Of a DNA stretch of 64,000 bases, positions 36,688-48,128 are shown one piece after another. The notes beneath the pieces are model-generated. The model was given only the letters and a program-made list of their open reading frames with translations. It was not told the origin of the DNA and searched no databases. Within the stretch, counting starts at the first letter, position 1. Every line of letters starts with the position of its first letter. Where the stretch lies: positions 62,001-126,000 of the forward strand of contig RCSZ01000025.1 in the NCBI GenBank assembly GCA_014898425.1. The letters run 5' to 3'. The position numbers and the translations under genes were made by a program. The DNA is from Botryotinia globosa. Lineage: Eukaryota > Ascomycota > Leotiomycetes > Helotiales > Sclerotiniaceae.

Positions 36688-39337
36688 ATGGCATCATCAC
36701 GACTGGCTGTGCCAGCGACAGCAGCGTCGCGATTACCACCAGCCTTGTCAGGTCTATCTGTAAGTCTTTTCTTTTACATTATACTTTAACGTAGCAGAAC
36801 TTTGCTGCGTACTTCGTGCTTCGCCCTTCGCGCTTCGTGGCTCTTGTTCAATATTGCGATGATGTCAGAATTACTAACTCGTCCAATTCATCTAGTCCCT
36901 AGGCAACCCTGCTTCTCCTCCTCCCACTCCCATCATAATGATTATGGGTCACGACGTCACCAGCCTCGATTCCTCTTCTCGCTTTGACTGGTCTGCTTTG
37001 GCAAAGACCCAAATTACAAACTTCATAATCGACCAAAAAATAACCAAAGAACAATGTTCCAGAAACAAAAAGGATCAAATGGATTCCGCACGATTCGATC
37101 CACTTTTCACAATTCTGGATTTTGATCGATTCAAAGATCTGAGGACTGAGAAAGGAGAGGCAGTGAGAGATATTGTGGAGGATAAATTGAGGACGAGAAT
37201 GTGGAAGAGTTGGGAGGGGAATGGGAAGGTGGATAAGGTTCATCAGGAGGCTATTTTGAGTGGGAGAAAGATGCGATGGGGGCAGGAAGATGCACCTTTG
37301 GAGGGTGTTTCGAGAAGAACAAATCAGAGGGTGGCAGTCAGTGGGCAGGACATTGATAGGGTTGCAGATGCAGGGAGAAGGGAAAGTGCACCTTTGAATG
37401 CACCAAGCATTCCTCCTTCAGGCCCATCATCTCAACCCGCTCAGCCGATCCAGACACCTCAACCCGTTCAGCCGATCCAGACACCTCAACCCGTTCAGCC
37501 GATCCAGGCACCTCAACCCTCTCAACCGATCCAGGTACCTCAACTCGCTCGGGTACCTCAACCTGTTCAGCCGATCCAGGCACCTCAACCCGTTCAGCCG
37601 ATCCAGGCACCTCAGCCCGTTCAGCCGAACCAAGGTCCTTCGTCCTCTGATCCCTATGCCCATTTATCTAGGAGTGAAAAAATTGAACTCAAAAACTCTA
37701 TTGTAAATGAGGAAATCAGGAGGAGGAAAGGCAAAGAAAGGGAGAGATCGTATCAAACTGGCCGGAGAAATGCTTTTGATGGCACAGCGCAGAATATTGA
37801 GCCTCATCATGGGATCCATCATGCAACCGGATATTCTAGTCTATTGTCGGGACTTCGCACGCCATTTCCTGTCACTGATTCCACTTTTGCTACTGGGTCA
37901 CAATCTCAAGGTCAGGATCAATCGAGTCGGAGTGTTACACAAGTTTCTGGTCCTATTACAGAGGCACACTCGCGCCAATCTCAAGATCAAGGTCATTTGA
38001 GTCAAGTAGCCCCTGGGGATAATAGTAGTGGATTCAAAACAACTGTTCTCAATACAGTGAGTCAATTGTTTGGGGTTGCTACTGATGCTTGGAGGGGAGA
38101 TGGAAATAGTGGAGATATAGGCGAAGGCGAACAGAGAGAGAACGATAGAGAAAGAGTTAGTCCAACAACAAGTGTTCATGCACCTCCTCAATTATCTGCT
38201 CCAACTACAGATCAACTTGGTAGACAGTCTTCCATATCTCAATCCTTTGCGCCATTATCGATCCACGATGGTCCCGTTGAAGGTTTGATTGGATCTCAGC
38301 AACAGCAGCAAGGTTCTTGCTCGGCTCAAATTCCACCCGCAATTCCATCCCAAATACAGATTCCTCAAGCTGCTTATATGGCGTCGCTCGGTAATAATCA
38401 TATGAATTCTGGAATGGATGCATTTCGAAATTTACAATCCCAACCTCAAGGTTTTGGGAATCACCAACAGCAAGGTTTTGGGGATCACCAACAGCAAGTT
38501 TCTTCTAATCCTTTGGGGTCACAGCCTTTGAACCATGATGGTGCTGATTCATTTATGGCTCCTGGAAATCATGGAAGTAATACTCCTCTGCAAAATAGCA
38601 ATAGCCATTTCGCGGTTCCTCAGCAAAATGGATATTATCATCTCGCACCTCCTCAGCACTATGGGACTAATACATTCGCATCTCCACAATACAATGGAAA
38701 TGCCCTTCCACATCATAACGGTCCTAATGCTGCTGGCCCCCAACATTACAATGTCAGTCCTGCTGCGTTTCCTCATAACTTCAACGCTCCCACTGCCCCC
38801 CAGCATTATAATGTCAGTCCTGCTGCGGTTCCTCATAGCTTCAACGCTCCCGCCGCACCCCAGCATTATAATGTCAATCCTGCTGCGGTTCCTCATAACT
38901 TCAACGCTCCCACTGCCCCCCAGCATTATAATGTCAATCCTGCTGCAGTTCCTCATAACTTCAACGCTCCCGCCGCACCCCAGCATTATAATGTCAATCC
39001 TGCTGCGGTTCCTCATAACTTCAACGCTCCCACCGCCCCCCAGCATTATAATGTCAGTCCTGCTGCAGTTCCTCATAACTTCAACGCTCCCGCCGCTCCT
39101 TTCCTCATAAATTCTCCGGCTAATCTCAACCCTACACCACCTAACTTCTCTTCCTTCATCCGTAGCACTGAAGAAAGCTATACGCAATCACTAGCACAGG
39201 ATAAAGCATCATTGGAGGCACAAAAAGCCGCACTCCAAGCTTATCATCAAGGATTGAAGGATAAGGAAAAGGATAGAAAGTTTGCATTTTTGGAAAATGT
39301 ATGTAGAAATGCGAGATTGGGAGAGACTGATATTTAG
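36688..39337 (+). CDS. Pro/Gln/Asn-rich repeat protein with C-terminal coiled coil
   Basis: Two exons, join(36688..36759, 36896..39337), encode 837 aa. Exon 1 (MASSRLAVPATAASRLPPAL...) ends at a GTAAGT donor. The 136-bp intron has an ACTAAC branch point and TCTAG acceptor, and exon 2 is in frame. Residues about 40-170 are charged and probably folded (RFDPLFTILDFDRFKDLRTE; MRWGQEDAPLEG). Then come a PQPVQPIQ repeat, a long disordered Gln/Ser-rich region, six 20-residue units (QHYNVNPAAVPHNFNAP type), and a charged C-terminal helix (KASLEAQKAALQAYHQGLKD, then KEKDRKFAFLENVCRNAR). There is no signal peptide or membrane helix. I do not recognise the family. Low-complexity P/Q/N proteins of this kind are often scaffold or RNA/chromatin-associated, which is only a guess here. 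A C-terminal relic of a second copy lies at 9555-10337. Confidence 0.75.
37430..37635 (+). repeat. 27-bp coding minisatellite (PQPVQPIQ units)
   Basis: About seven imperfect copies of a 27-mer (CACCTCAACCCGTTCAGCCG core) lie inside exon 2 of the Pro/Gln-rich gene. The antisense strand is also open here, giving shadow frames. Confidence 0.85.
38731..39090 (+). repeat. 60-bp coding minisatellite, six units
   Basis: Six tandem 60-mers encode 20-residue units of the type AP-QHYNV-P-AAVPH-FNAPT/A. Alternate units resemble each other more (ACTGCC against GCCGCA), which suggests later duplication of a 120-bp pair. The fourth and sixth units share GCAGTT. Copy number changes would leave the frame intact. 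Confidence 0.9.
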
Positions 39338-40231
39338 ATGTATTAGAAGTTAGTTTTGTGTTTTGGGGGGAAGTGGGCAACTAGGAAGGCGAGATTGAAA
39401 GAGAATATTATTCTGATCGGCTAGGTTTTAATTTATGTTTTGGGAGTCTTAAATTTTGTCTTGACTATTTCTTCACCATCTTTTCTTTCGTTGAGTATCA
39501 GAAATGTATATTCCGAGCTATGCGAGTATATGATACTTGGTACTCGATTTATGATCCCCTCATACTTAATGAATCAATCAACCTATTCCATTCTATCTCA
39601 TTTCTCTCCATTCCATTACTCTCTATTCCATTACTTTCTATTCTATTACTCTCTATTCCATTATTCTCTATTCTATTACTCTCGATTCCATTACTTTTGA
39701 CTTTATTACTTTCTATTCCACTTCGTGCCATTCCATTTCGTGCCATTCCATTCAATTGTCTCGTCTCAACTTTATTTTCCCTTCATCTCAAAGTTTCAAT
39801 CTAAGCCGAACATTTCTATGTCTACACCTCTCTCCCATTCACTCTGAGTACCAGTTCTTACTTCACTTCATGAAATTCCATCTTCTGGTTACATTGAATG
39901 GTTATCTACTTCTTTGCAGGTTATTCTACCTTTACACATACTCTCGTCTAGTTCTGCTTCTTCATAAGTTAGAAGTTACTATCTGTATTCATCTACTCCA
40001 ATGTATAACAGACGGACTTAGTAATTACAAGACCACATCAATTCCCTCAACTGTTCGCTCTTCTTCTACGGTTGTTCTTTCCACTGTCATTGCTGTCACT
40101 ACCTCGTCCAGTTTAGTTCAAGGTTTTACTATCACCCTTTCTTTGCAGATCACTGCCCCGTACTCATCTCCATATATTACGCTCTGCACATTCATCTCCA
40201 TACATCCATCTCTACACATTCATTTGCATAT
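39338..40231. repeat. Intergenic with 15-bp CT/AT minisatellite at 39584-39755
   Basis: Between the Pro/Gln-rich gene and the next array there is no gene. A degenerate 15-mer (CTCTATTCCATTACT type) recurs about 11 times at 39584-39755. It ends in CTTCGTGCCATTCCATT repeats. Confidence 0.75.
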
Positions 40232-40574
40232 ACTCATCTCCAAACACTCATCTCCAAACACTCATCTCCAAACACTCATCTCCAAACACTCATCTCCAAA
40301 CACTCATCTCCAAACACTCATCTCCAAACACTCATCTCCAAACACTCATCTCCAAACACTCATCTCCAAACACTCATCTCCAAACACTCATCTCCAAACA
40401 CTCATCTCCAAACACTCATCTCCAAACACTCATCTCCAAACACTCATCTCCAAACACTCATCTCCAAACACTCATCTCCAAACACTCATCTCCAAACACT
40501 CATCTCCAAACACTCATCTCCAAACACTCATCTCCAAACACTCATCTCCAAACACTCATCTCCAAACACTCATC
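40232..40574. repeat. 14-bp minisatellite, about 24 copies of ACTCATCTCCAAAC
   Basis: A nearly perfect tandem array. Three 14-mers make 42 nt, so one frame stays open and produces a spurious 280-codon ORF with a 14-residue period. I do not consider it a gene. Confidence 0.95.
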
Positions 40575-40659
40575 TGCATACATGCAATCATAATATGATA
40601 TCGATATTTGTGGACGCGCAGATATTGATATAATATATTGGGGTTATGTATGTATATGT

Positions 40660-40705
40660 GGATTGATGGATTGATGGATTGATGGATTGATGGATTGATG
40701 GATTG
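40660..40705. repeat. 8-bp microsatellite (GGATTGAT)n
   Basis: About 5.7 perfect copies. Confidence 0.95.
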
Positions 40706-42530
40706 TTTTTGATTTCACTTTGAGTGATTGAGGAAGGGAGTGAACAATGTCGCCAACAAGAGATGGACCTTCATTTCCCTGATCATCTTTGGATGATACA
40801 CTCCATTTGGAGCGGTTATCGACAATTCCATCACCAGTAACTACACCACATGCGGCATGCCTCGCAAACTAAATATCCTCAAAAACTCTTTCGCAAGATT
40901 AGGTCGAGTTCCCTTGCAGTCCTTACACATCATCTGGGTATTAACATTCCGACGCCACGAACTTCATTTTCTAAAATAGCGGCGGGCCTTTTCCTTGGTT
41001 GATCTTCTTCGGAAGATATTTCGAGAAGTGAAGTTTTTCCAGGACATCGTCGGCTTGCCCTCATGATATGATGACAAGCCATCAAGCAATTGATATGACG
41101 CTCCGCTGGCTCTCCGAGGTGTCCACCGTTTTAGAAAGAAACTATTTGGAAGGAAAGGGTTACATGTACGAGCAGGTGAGTCTTTTTCATGGCTGATTTT
41201 CAATGACTTGCTAATATGCTTTCAGGGACGAATGCGCCACAAAATTTCGTGATTTGATTCTTCCCATGCAACTATAACATCTTCAATTATGATGTCTATC
41301 TATGATGTTCAACAAGCACAACTACGGCTACACATCGTCATAACCATCCGCATTCAATCATCAACAACCATGATATCCATTCTCAGCTCAAGTCCCTAAC
41401 ATATTATTCACTACATCAGTCAATCCACAAACAAAACCCGCGAACCACCAACGACCACATTCATATCACCACCATCAATCGTCACCAATCGTTTGAAATT
41501 TATCCATGAAATATTGTTGGATCCATGTATATCTACGTGTTAATAGATATGGACTTCTATTCTCATATTCGTCAATGAATCCCTGAGACGCTATCTATGC
41601 ATCATCAGCTCGATTCCTAACTTCCATCTCCTTCCTTATTGTCTGGGGAAAATATGCATGGGAGAATTTACTGTCGAAGGACTTTCCCTTGAATTTCGAG
41701 AAGGAGATCTGTTCATTCAATTGCCAAGCCAATAACCTTTCTTCAGCCACATCACGAAGTAAATCATCCATTTCCAAAAGAGAAACTCGCCACTTCTTTC
41801 TTGGAGATGTAGAGTTATTTTGTGATGTATGAGAAGTAATCTTTGCTTTGGGGGGAGGGGGGCTCGTTAACTTGGTGGACGGCTGAGCAGATGGTTGAAT
41901 GGATGAATACTTTGTTTGCTTATTTTTTCTGTGTGTTTTTTAAGTTGGTGGCTGCAATTGGGAACGAGAATCTGGTTGTCTGGGAATTTGATGATGAGTG
42001 GATGGACGATACATTCTTTTCTTTGCTTTGCCTTTTTCTGTTCTCTGTTTAGTTGTCTCCTCGTTCCTTGGGATTGGTGCTTGGTGATTGACGATTGAAA
42101 TTGGAATTGGAGTTCGGGGATTTGAGATTTGAGTCGCAAGAATTTGAAGGGAATAGAGATTGAAGTGGAAATTGGAATGAATGGATGAACTTTTGAGGTT
42201 GAGTGGTTGAGATTGATAAAGATGGATAAACTTGTCTTGTTTTCCCTTGGATTTTAAGAGTTTGGAGTTTGAAATTTGGAATTTGGAGTATGGAGTTTGG
42301 AGTTTGGAGTTTGGAATGGATCAGAGGAGTTGAAGCAATGATATATAAAAGGTGGCTCCTTTTATAAATTATTGCCTCTTTTCTCTTCTTTTCTTTTCTT
42401 CTGTTTTCTTTACTTTGAACTCGTAGTTGTTTGGATTGGAAGTTCTTAAAGAAGTTGAAACCCGGAATGGAAATGATAACAACAAAATGGATTTGATAAC
42501 TTGTGACATCTTGCGATAGAGGTATTGGAC
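40706..42530. other. Gene-poor interval with one possible gene fragment
   Basis: No full gene. On the minus strand, about 41921-41595 reads as a hydrophilic peptide (SPRKKWRVSLLEMDDLLRDV; NEQISFSKFKGKSFDSKF), ending in RNRADDA and a stop. It is open upstream to a TAA near 41950. It may be the last exon of a decayed or mis-seen gene. GGAGTTTGGAGTTT repeats lie at 42255-42312. Confidence 0.35.
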
Positions 42531-42877
42531 TGGTGGCACTAGCGGGACTGGGCTGGGGGAGCTGGTGGCACTAGCGGGACTGGGCTGGGGGAACTGGTGG
42601 CACTAGCGGGACTGGGCTGGGGGAACTGGGGGAACTGGTGGGACTGGGGGAACTGGTGGCACTAGTGGGACTGGGGGAGCTGGTGGCACTAGTGGGACTG
42701 AGCTGGGGGAGCTGGTGGCACTAGTGGGACTGGGGAAACTGGTGGCACTAGCGGGACTGGGCTGGGGGAACTGGTGGCACTAGTGGGACTGAGCTGGGGG
42801 AGCTGGTGGCACTAGTGGGACTGGGGAAACTGGTGGCACTAGCGGGACTGGGCTGGGGGAACTGGTGGCACTAGTGC
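42531..42877. repeat. G-rich minisatellite, about 32-bp units
   Basis: A complex tandem array built from CTGGTGGCACTAGCGGGACT, GGGCTGGGGGA and variants (CTGAGCTGGGGGAG; CTGGGGAAA). The plus strand has many GGG/GGGGG runs at short spacing. Higher-order repeats of about 60-100 bp are visible. Confidence 0.9.
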
Positions 42878-43492
42878 ACTGAATTTAGGGACTAGTAAGA
42901 CTGTATTGAGAATATTAATAACTTAGACATCAATTAAACTTCTTCAGCTAATCACCCTTTAAAGCAAGAAGAGATACTTGATCATTTTGAAGAGTATATA
43001 TGCGGATGCTATTTGACAAGAGACAAACAAGAATATAGATATAGTTTCTCTATTGTAGCTTAGTCCTAAGTACGAGGCCCTTTAGAGTCGAATACTTCCT
43101 CCTCTCCTCTTCCCTCTCTCCTCTTCCCTCTCTCCTCTTCCCTCGATTAGAGAATTACTTTAACTTCTATTACCAGATTCACTTAAACATATTACACAAC
43201 ATTCTGTATCTTTAGTAATCATTGAATAGAAACCTATATCAAAATGAGAGTTAGAAGAGCGGAAGAACAATCTAATTGATATGTCAAAACACAGTTTAAT
43301 GATTCATCCATTATGAAATTCGTTCTCGATTTTTAGATATTGTCTTTCATGATTAGATTTCGTAGAACTTAATTAATTCAAACGATAAATTAAGTTCAAA
43401 ATTTCAGAAGCTAACTGAGGAGCAGATCAGTCTATATGCTAACACTGACTAGTATCCCAATCAATAAATCTAACATTTAATAACTCAGATTA
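42878..43492. other. Spacer, with a 15-bp CT repeat
   Basis: No gene. At 43095-43143 CCTCTTCCCTCTCTC repeats three times. Confidence 0.6.
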
Positions 43493-45406
43493 TCAAAACT
43501 CAACATTCTCCACTTCCTCCATCGTTGCAGTCATACTCATATCAAAACCGTCCAACCTCTTTTCCACCTTTCTCTTTTCCTCTTTCATCACCCTAACTTC
43601 CTCTTGAATATCACTGATCAGCGTAACACAACCATCTATCTCCTCGAAGATTCCATCCCAATCCGATTTTTCAAGCCTCCTTCCCCTATCTGGAGAAAAA
43701 CCAATACCATCAATAAGAGCCGAACCCTTTTCTTTACTCTTCATCAATTTACTTTCTATGTCAAAAAGCTCCACATTCTTACTTGTAATTGCAGGTCCTA
43801 TACGATAGAGTCGATCAAGTAATTCTTGTTTAATACCCCAAAGCTTCTCTGCCCATTGCACGAAGGCCTGGCGCTCGGTTTGGTAGTGAACTACGAGATC
43901 CATACCTATCTCAAAAGAAACTAAAGAACTCGGTTCATTATCATGACCAGCATTCTCTTCTGGGGACAAAGCAAATTCCTCTTCATCATTGAGCGGGCCT
44001 GGTCCGTCAGAATCAGGAATCTGATCACTAGCTGAAGGCATCGGTGCAGGAGATCCCCTCGAAGAATTGTGCCCATAGTCCTCTTCATATCTTGGTGGGT
44101 TTGACTGTTGATTATTGAGATTAGAATTGATATCGCCGTCTCCACGATCTACTGGTGCTGGTCGTCGACGAGTAGGACTAATTTCAAACCTTGGACTGGA
44201 AACCATCAACTCCGGGCTAAATAAAGTTCGTCCTGGATTGGGAAGAGAACATCTACTCGACTTGGTATCTCCCAAGGTATCTTGTTCCTTGCTGGGTTCT
44301 GGCAATGGTGATTCTATTACCTCGTGCTGTATTCCTTCTTTTCTTGCATGCTCAATTTCGATCCCTTCTTCTTCTGGGCTTGTCTCTCTGCTTATTCCCG
44401 ACGATGCAGATCTGGAGCCATCTCTTTCGTCTTCGTTTGTGTCTTTTAATATTCCAGAAATCAGTAGTGTTCATAGCTCAATTGACAATATATGTATACA
44501 AAACATACCATCCGCAGCGCTCGTCTTCTTCCTCTTACTTTCAGAAACATTCTGTAATGAGATATCTGGTTGTATGCCTCTCTTTTGCTTTCTCGTAGCA
44601 ACGTTTTTTCCCAAGTTAGAAGCCAGCGCATTGGCAGCATGATCTGTGTTTCCTGTATGATCCGAGTGGCCCGTATGATCCGAGTTGCCTTTACGATATC
44701 CTAACACATCTCCATCTGGCAACCAAGGTTTCGTCATCATCCAATCGACAAAGGTCTTCATACTGGGCCCACTTGTAAGATATTGCATTAGCAAATTCTT
44801 ATCTAGTCCTCTTTGCTCATTGTCCCATCCCTTATGCGCAACATAGGCCGAAAGTAATTGAAGGATTGCTTCCCTCACAAGTGCCTTTCTTTCGGAAGTG
44901 GGTAAATCTGAGTCCTTTTCTTCTTCTTCGTCATCATCATGATCATTAGCGTTGACGCTTGATTGACTCTCACAGTGAATCTTCATAACTTTCAAAATTT
45001 TCCTGAGTAACGGATATGTGTTCTTCGAAAATCTAGATCCCCTCACTCCAAAGATCCCATATAAATCGACCCCAGTATTGCATACATAGAGATTTTCGAG
45101 ACTTCTCAATCGAGCTTCCATCGTGCCACGCCCAGCAACCAACTTTTTCCGATGAATTTGAAGGTCTGCTCGTTGTTCATGATCAGGGAAAACGTCATAG
45201 AGTGAGCCATTCTTTTCCATATATTCGACTAGACAAGCCAGTTCTTCAGTCGCGGATATAACTTTGGCTGATAGCAATAGAGCTCGTTCCTTTAACATTT
45301 GATTTCTTTTCAAAGTATCCGATGATTGAGAGTATTGATTCTCGAGAGACTCGAGAAGGTTTTCTTGCCGGAGTTCATCCTCATCGATTGTGCTTGGGGA
45401 TGGCAT
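43493..45406 (-). CDS. Two-exon coiled-coil/acidic protein, unknown family, 615 aa
   Basis: Exons complement(join(43493..44442, 44509..45406)); the 66-bp intron has a GTATGT donor and AAAAG acceptor, phase 1. The N-terminal half (to about residue 190) is helical and charged (NQMLKERALLLSAKVISATE; RKKLVAGRGTMEARLRSLEN), with an acidic run (DHDDDEEEEKDSD). A probable folded block follows (LVREAILQLLSAYVAHKGWD; VDWMMTKPWLPDG), then HTGHSDHTGNTDH repeats and a basic stretch (RKQKRG; SKRKK) that could act as a nuclear localisation signal. The middle is disordered and Pro/Ser-rich. The C-terminal 150 residues look like coiled coil (IQEEVRVMKEEKRKVEKRLD). There is no membrane helix or signal peptide. 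A nuclear structural role is plausible but not shown. Confidence 0.75.
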
Positions 45407-46434
45407 TTTATGAGTCTGTAGTGTTTATAGTAAGGGTTTCGAGCTTGTCGTAAATGTATTCCCAGATGTGGAGATTGAGGAAAATGTTGCTGTATTACCA
45501 AATACTCGCAGATCGAGAGAAGAGGGTGTCTAGCTTGCGGAAATCTCAAGGAATAGATTGAAATGGAAAAGGAAAGAGCCTATGTTACTTCCCTCCTGTT
45601 CTTCAAAAGAAGAAGGTGCCAAATAATACCCACGCTAAATGATGACAGCGACGTCCGGCAACAAATCTCAAGTTGCGGATTGAGTCGCGACATCTCCAAT
45701 CTCGATCGGCGAGTATCTGCGATGCGACAACAATCACCTCTCTCTTCACCCTGATTGCTTCATTGGCACATTCGCATATCCGCCAGAGAGAAATACCCGA
45801 TCCGATATAAGATATCCATTTGTAGATGGTACTCGATTGAGCTGTAGCTGTACTTGAGCAGAAGATGGTCGAATGTTTTGGGATGATGTACTCGAGCTGA
45901 AAACAAAATATGGATTCCATTGTGAGATCGGCAAGTCCATTGTGTTGCGATGGCAGATAGGGAGTATACAACACAATGGGTAGGCAGGATTAATCCTACC
46001 CACGCACCTGCAGTAAGAACTCATCGCACGATTGCGGGCACAAATTGCTTGAGTGCGATTCTAGGGAAAAGGCCGTGCCCGCGTGCCCGCAATACTATAG
46101 AATGGCAATATGGTGAGGGCGACCTGCAGCAAGAGTGAGAAGTGGAAAGTGGTAGATTTTTTCGAGTTTGAGTTTTGAGTTCGGGATGGAGAAGGTACGC
46201 TTTACCTATGTATGTAAGCGATATAAATGTCCGGATTTCAATACCTTCGAAATATCTTCACAGTTCAATCAATTCACTACGAAATTGAATTAAATATATT
46301 CTGCTGTGAGATCCCAAGTCGCGTAGAGTAGATCTTACTTCTATCTTTCTAAATAATAATAAAATATATATAAAGCAGAAAAATTATATGAGATTGATTT
46401 GTGGTTTCAATTAATCCACAAGATTGAAGTAGTA
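45407..46434. other. Intergenic, weak frames only
   Basis: Minus frames 45603-45974 and 45746-46024 overlap each other and plus frames overlap both. An imperfect palindrome (TGGGTAGGCAGGATTAATCC then TACCCA) lies at about 45979-46004. AT content rises from about 46290. Nothing here supports a gene. Confidence 0.4.
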
Positions 46435-47563
46435 CCGAGGCCCATTTGAATCATTTTGCCAATATACTAAAAATAGAATTCTATCTGGTGCAAAACGAAT
46501 TTCTATAATTTGTATAATATATATATAGAAATTTTGAAAAGAAAAATTATATTCTATAAAACTATATAGAATATAATAATATTATAAATAATATTATATT
46601 ATTGGAAAGCTCTTAATTTTAATATTATTATAATAATTTTAAATTTTATTTTATAATCTTTTATAAAAAATATATTAATATTTAAATTCTAATATATATT
46701 CTTTTTTGAATAGTTTTCATATTATATATAGATCAATAAAGAATAAACAAGAGCATTTCGATAAGAATTTCTTATTTCGTTTATTTCGAATTCGAGTATT
46801 ATATAATTAATCAATCCTCAATTTATATAAGAAATTATTCAATTTAATATACAATCTTAAAAAAATTAATAAAATAAAATAAAAAAAGATTTTATTATTA
46901 ATTAGAATTCAAGAAATCAATTTATATAAAAAAAATTTAATTATTTTAAAAATGAAATTTTATATTTAATTCTACTTTATTAAACTCCAATTTTCGAAAT
47001 ATCTTTTATTAATACCTTAAAGATTAGGATTGATTACTAATCAATTCTCAGTTTATTTTATTAATATCTTAAAGATTAGATTTAATTATTAATCAATACT
47101 CAATTTATATAAGAAACTATTCAATTCAGTATACAACTTTAAAAGAATTAATAAAATGAAAAGAAAAGTAATAATCTTATTAATTAGAATTCAAGGAATC
47201 GATTGATATAATTCTTTTTGAATTATCTCAAAAATTAAAATTTATATTCATTATTAAAATATTTCAATAATTTCGAATAATAAATCGCTTTCAATATTTA
47301 ATCTTTTATTATTCTAATATTTCAATAATAAATATAAATTTAAGTTTTTGAAATAATTCAAAAAGAATTATATCAATCGATTCCTTGAATTCTAATTAAT
47401 AAAAATATCACTTTTTATTCTCTTTTATTAATTTCTTTAAGATTCTATACTAAATTGAAAGTTTTATTTTAATATATATATACCTCTAAATTCTAAATAC
47501 ATTTTTAGCTCAAGCAGAATTCTATTTTTAGTATATTGGCAAAATGATTCAAATGGGCCTCGG
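46435..47563. mobile_element. 1129-bp TA-flanked element with 48-bp perfect TIRs
   Basis: The left end begins CCGAGGCCCATTTGAATCAT and the first 48 bases are the exact reverse complement of the last 48. TA flanks both sides (46433-46434, 47564-47565). The interior is AT-rich and non-coding. It contains a duplicated segment of about 140 bp (near 46820-46965 and 47095-47235) and a long internal palindrome centred near 47285, with arms of about 95 bp containing GAATTCAAGGAATCGATTGA. It is a non-autonomous Tc1/mariner-type element. A diverged part of the same family lies at 53424-53790. Confidence 0.8.
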
Positions 47564-47865
47564 TAAGTAGGTACTCGAATCCGGCCACTTAATTCGCTGC
47601 CGCCCTGCCGCTATAGAGCGTGCGGGGGTGGAGGTGGCGCTTGCACACTGGCGCACTGACATGCTGACGCGAGCTCACGTGCCCAAGGTCAATTATTCTA
47701 CGCGTACCAAAGTCGCGAACCAAAAATTCATGGATGAGGAAAATATAAAATCCACTAGAGTTGATGTGAAGTACCTTTCTAGGCACATGCAGCCTTGGTC
47801 GAATACACTTCTTTCCTTTTTTTCCCTTTTCACCATCCATGAATTGAGATCTATTACTTGCTATA

Positions 47866-48128
47866 CATAACGCTCCGCTGGGCCACTGCTGTGGGGGCTT
47901 TTTCACTTCCCTCGAGGTGGGCGTAATTGCAGAGTAAAATGATTGATATCTATCACTAGATCTAATCAATGAAATGGACTCGCGATTACTGAGGTGATGA
48001 AGTGGAGTCAGAACGAAGTTCTGATAGTTATTCAGTTTCTTCCAACAGGTGTGCCGTGAGATATCTCATCAAGAGCAAGATGAAAACAAATCCACGGTAG
48101 TAGCCCTCGGAGAGCCAGCGAGGCGTTA
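47866..48128. mobile_element. Possible 260-bp MITE with imperfect TIRs
   Basis: The left end CATAACGCTCCGCTGG and the right end CCAGCGAGGCGTTATG are imperfect inverse complements. A related end (ACGCTCCGCTGGCTCTCCGA) occurs at 41098-41120. The interior has normal composition, unlike the other elements. The repeat is short, so chance is possible. Confidence 0.3.

Noticed and set aside
36899..37243. 114-codon minus ORF over the start of exon 2
   Set aside because: It is antisense to a gene with a good intron and long open frame, and has no support of its own.
38549..39187. 212-codon minus ORF and 191-codon plus ORF inside the Pro/Gln-rich gene
   Set aside because: They are frame shadows of the 60-bp coding repeat; the sense frame runs the full length of the gene and has a conserved C terminus.
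39756..40598. 280-codon plus-strand ORF
   Set aside because: It exists only because three units of a 14-bp minisatellite keep one frame open; the non-repeat part has no protein-like character.
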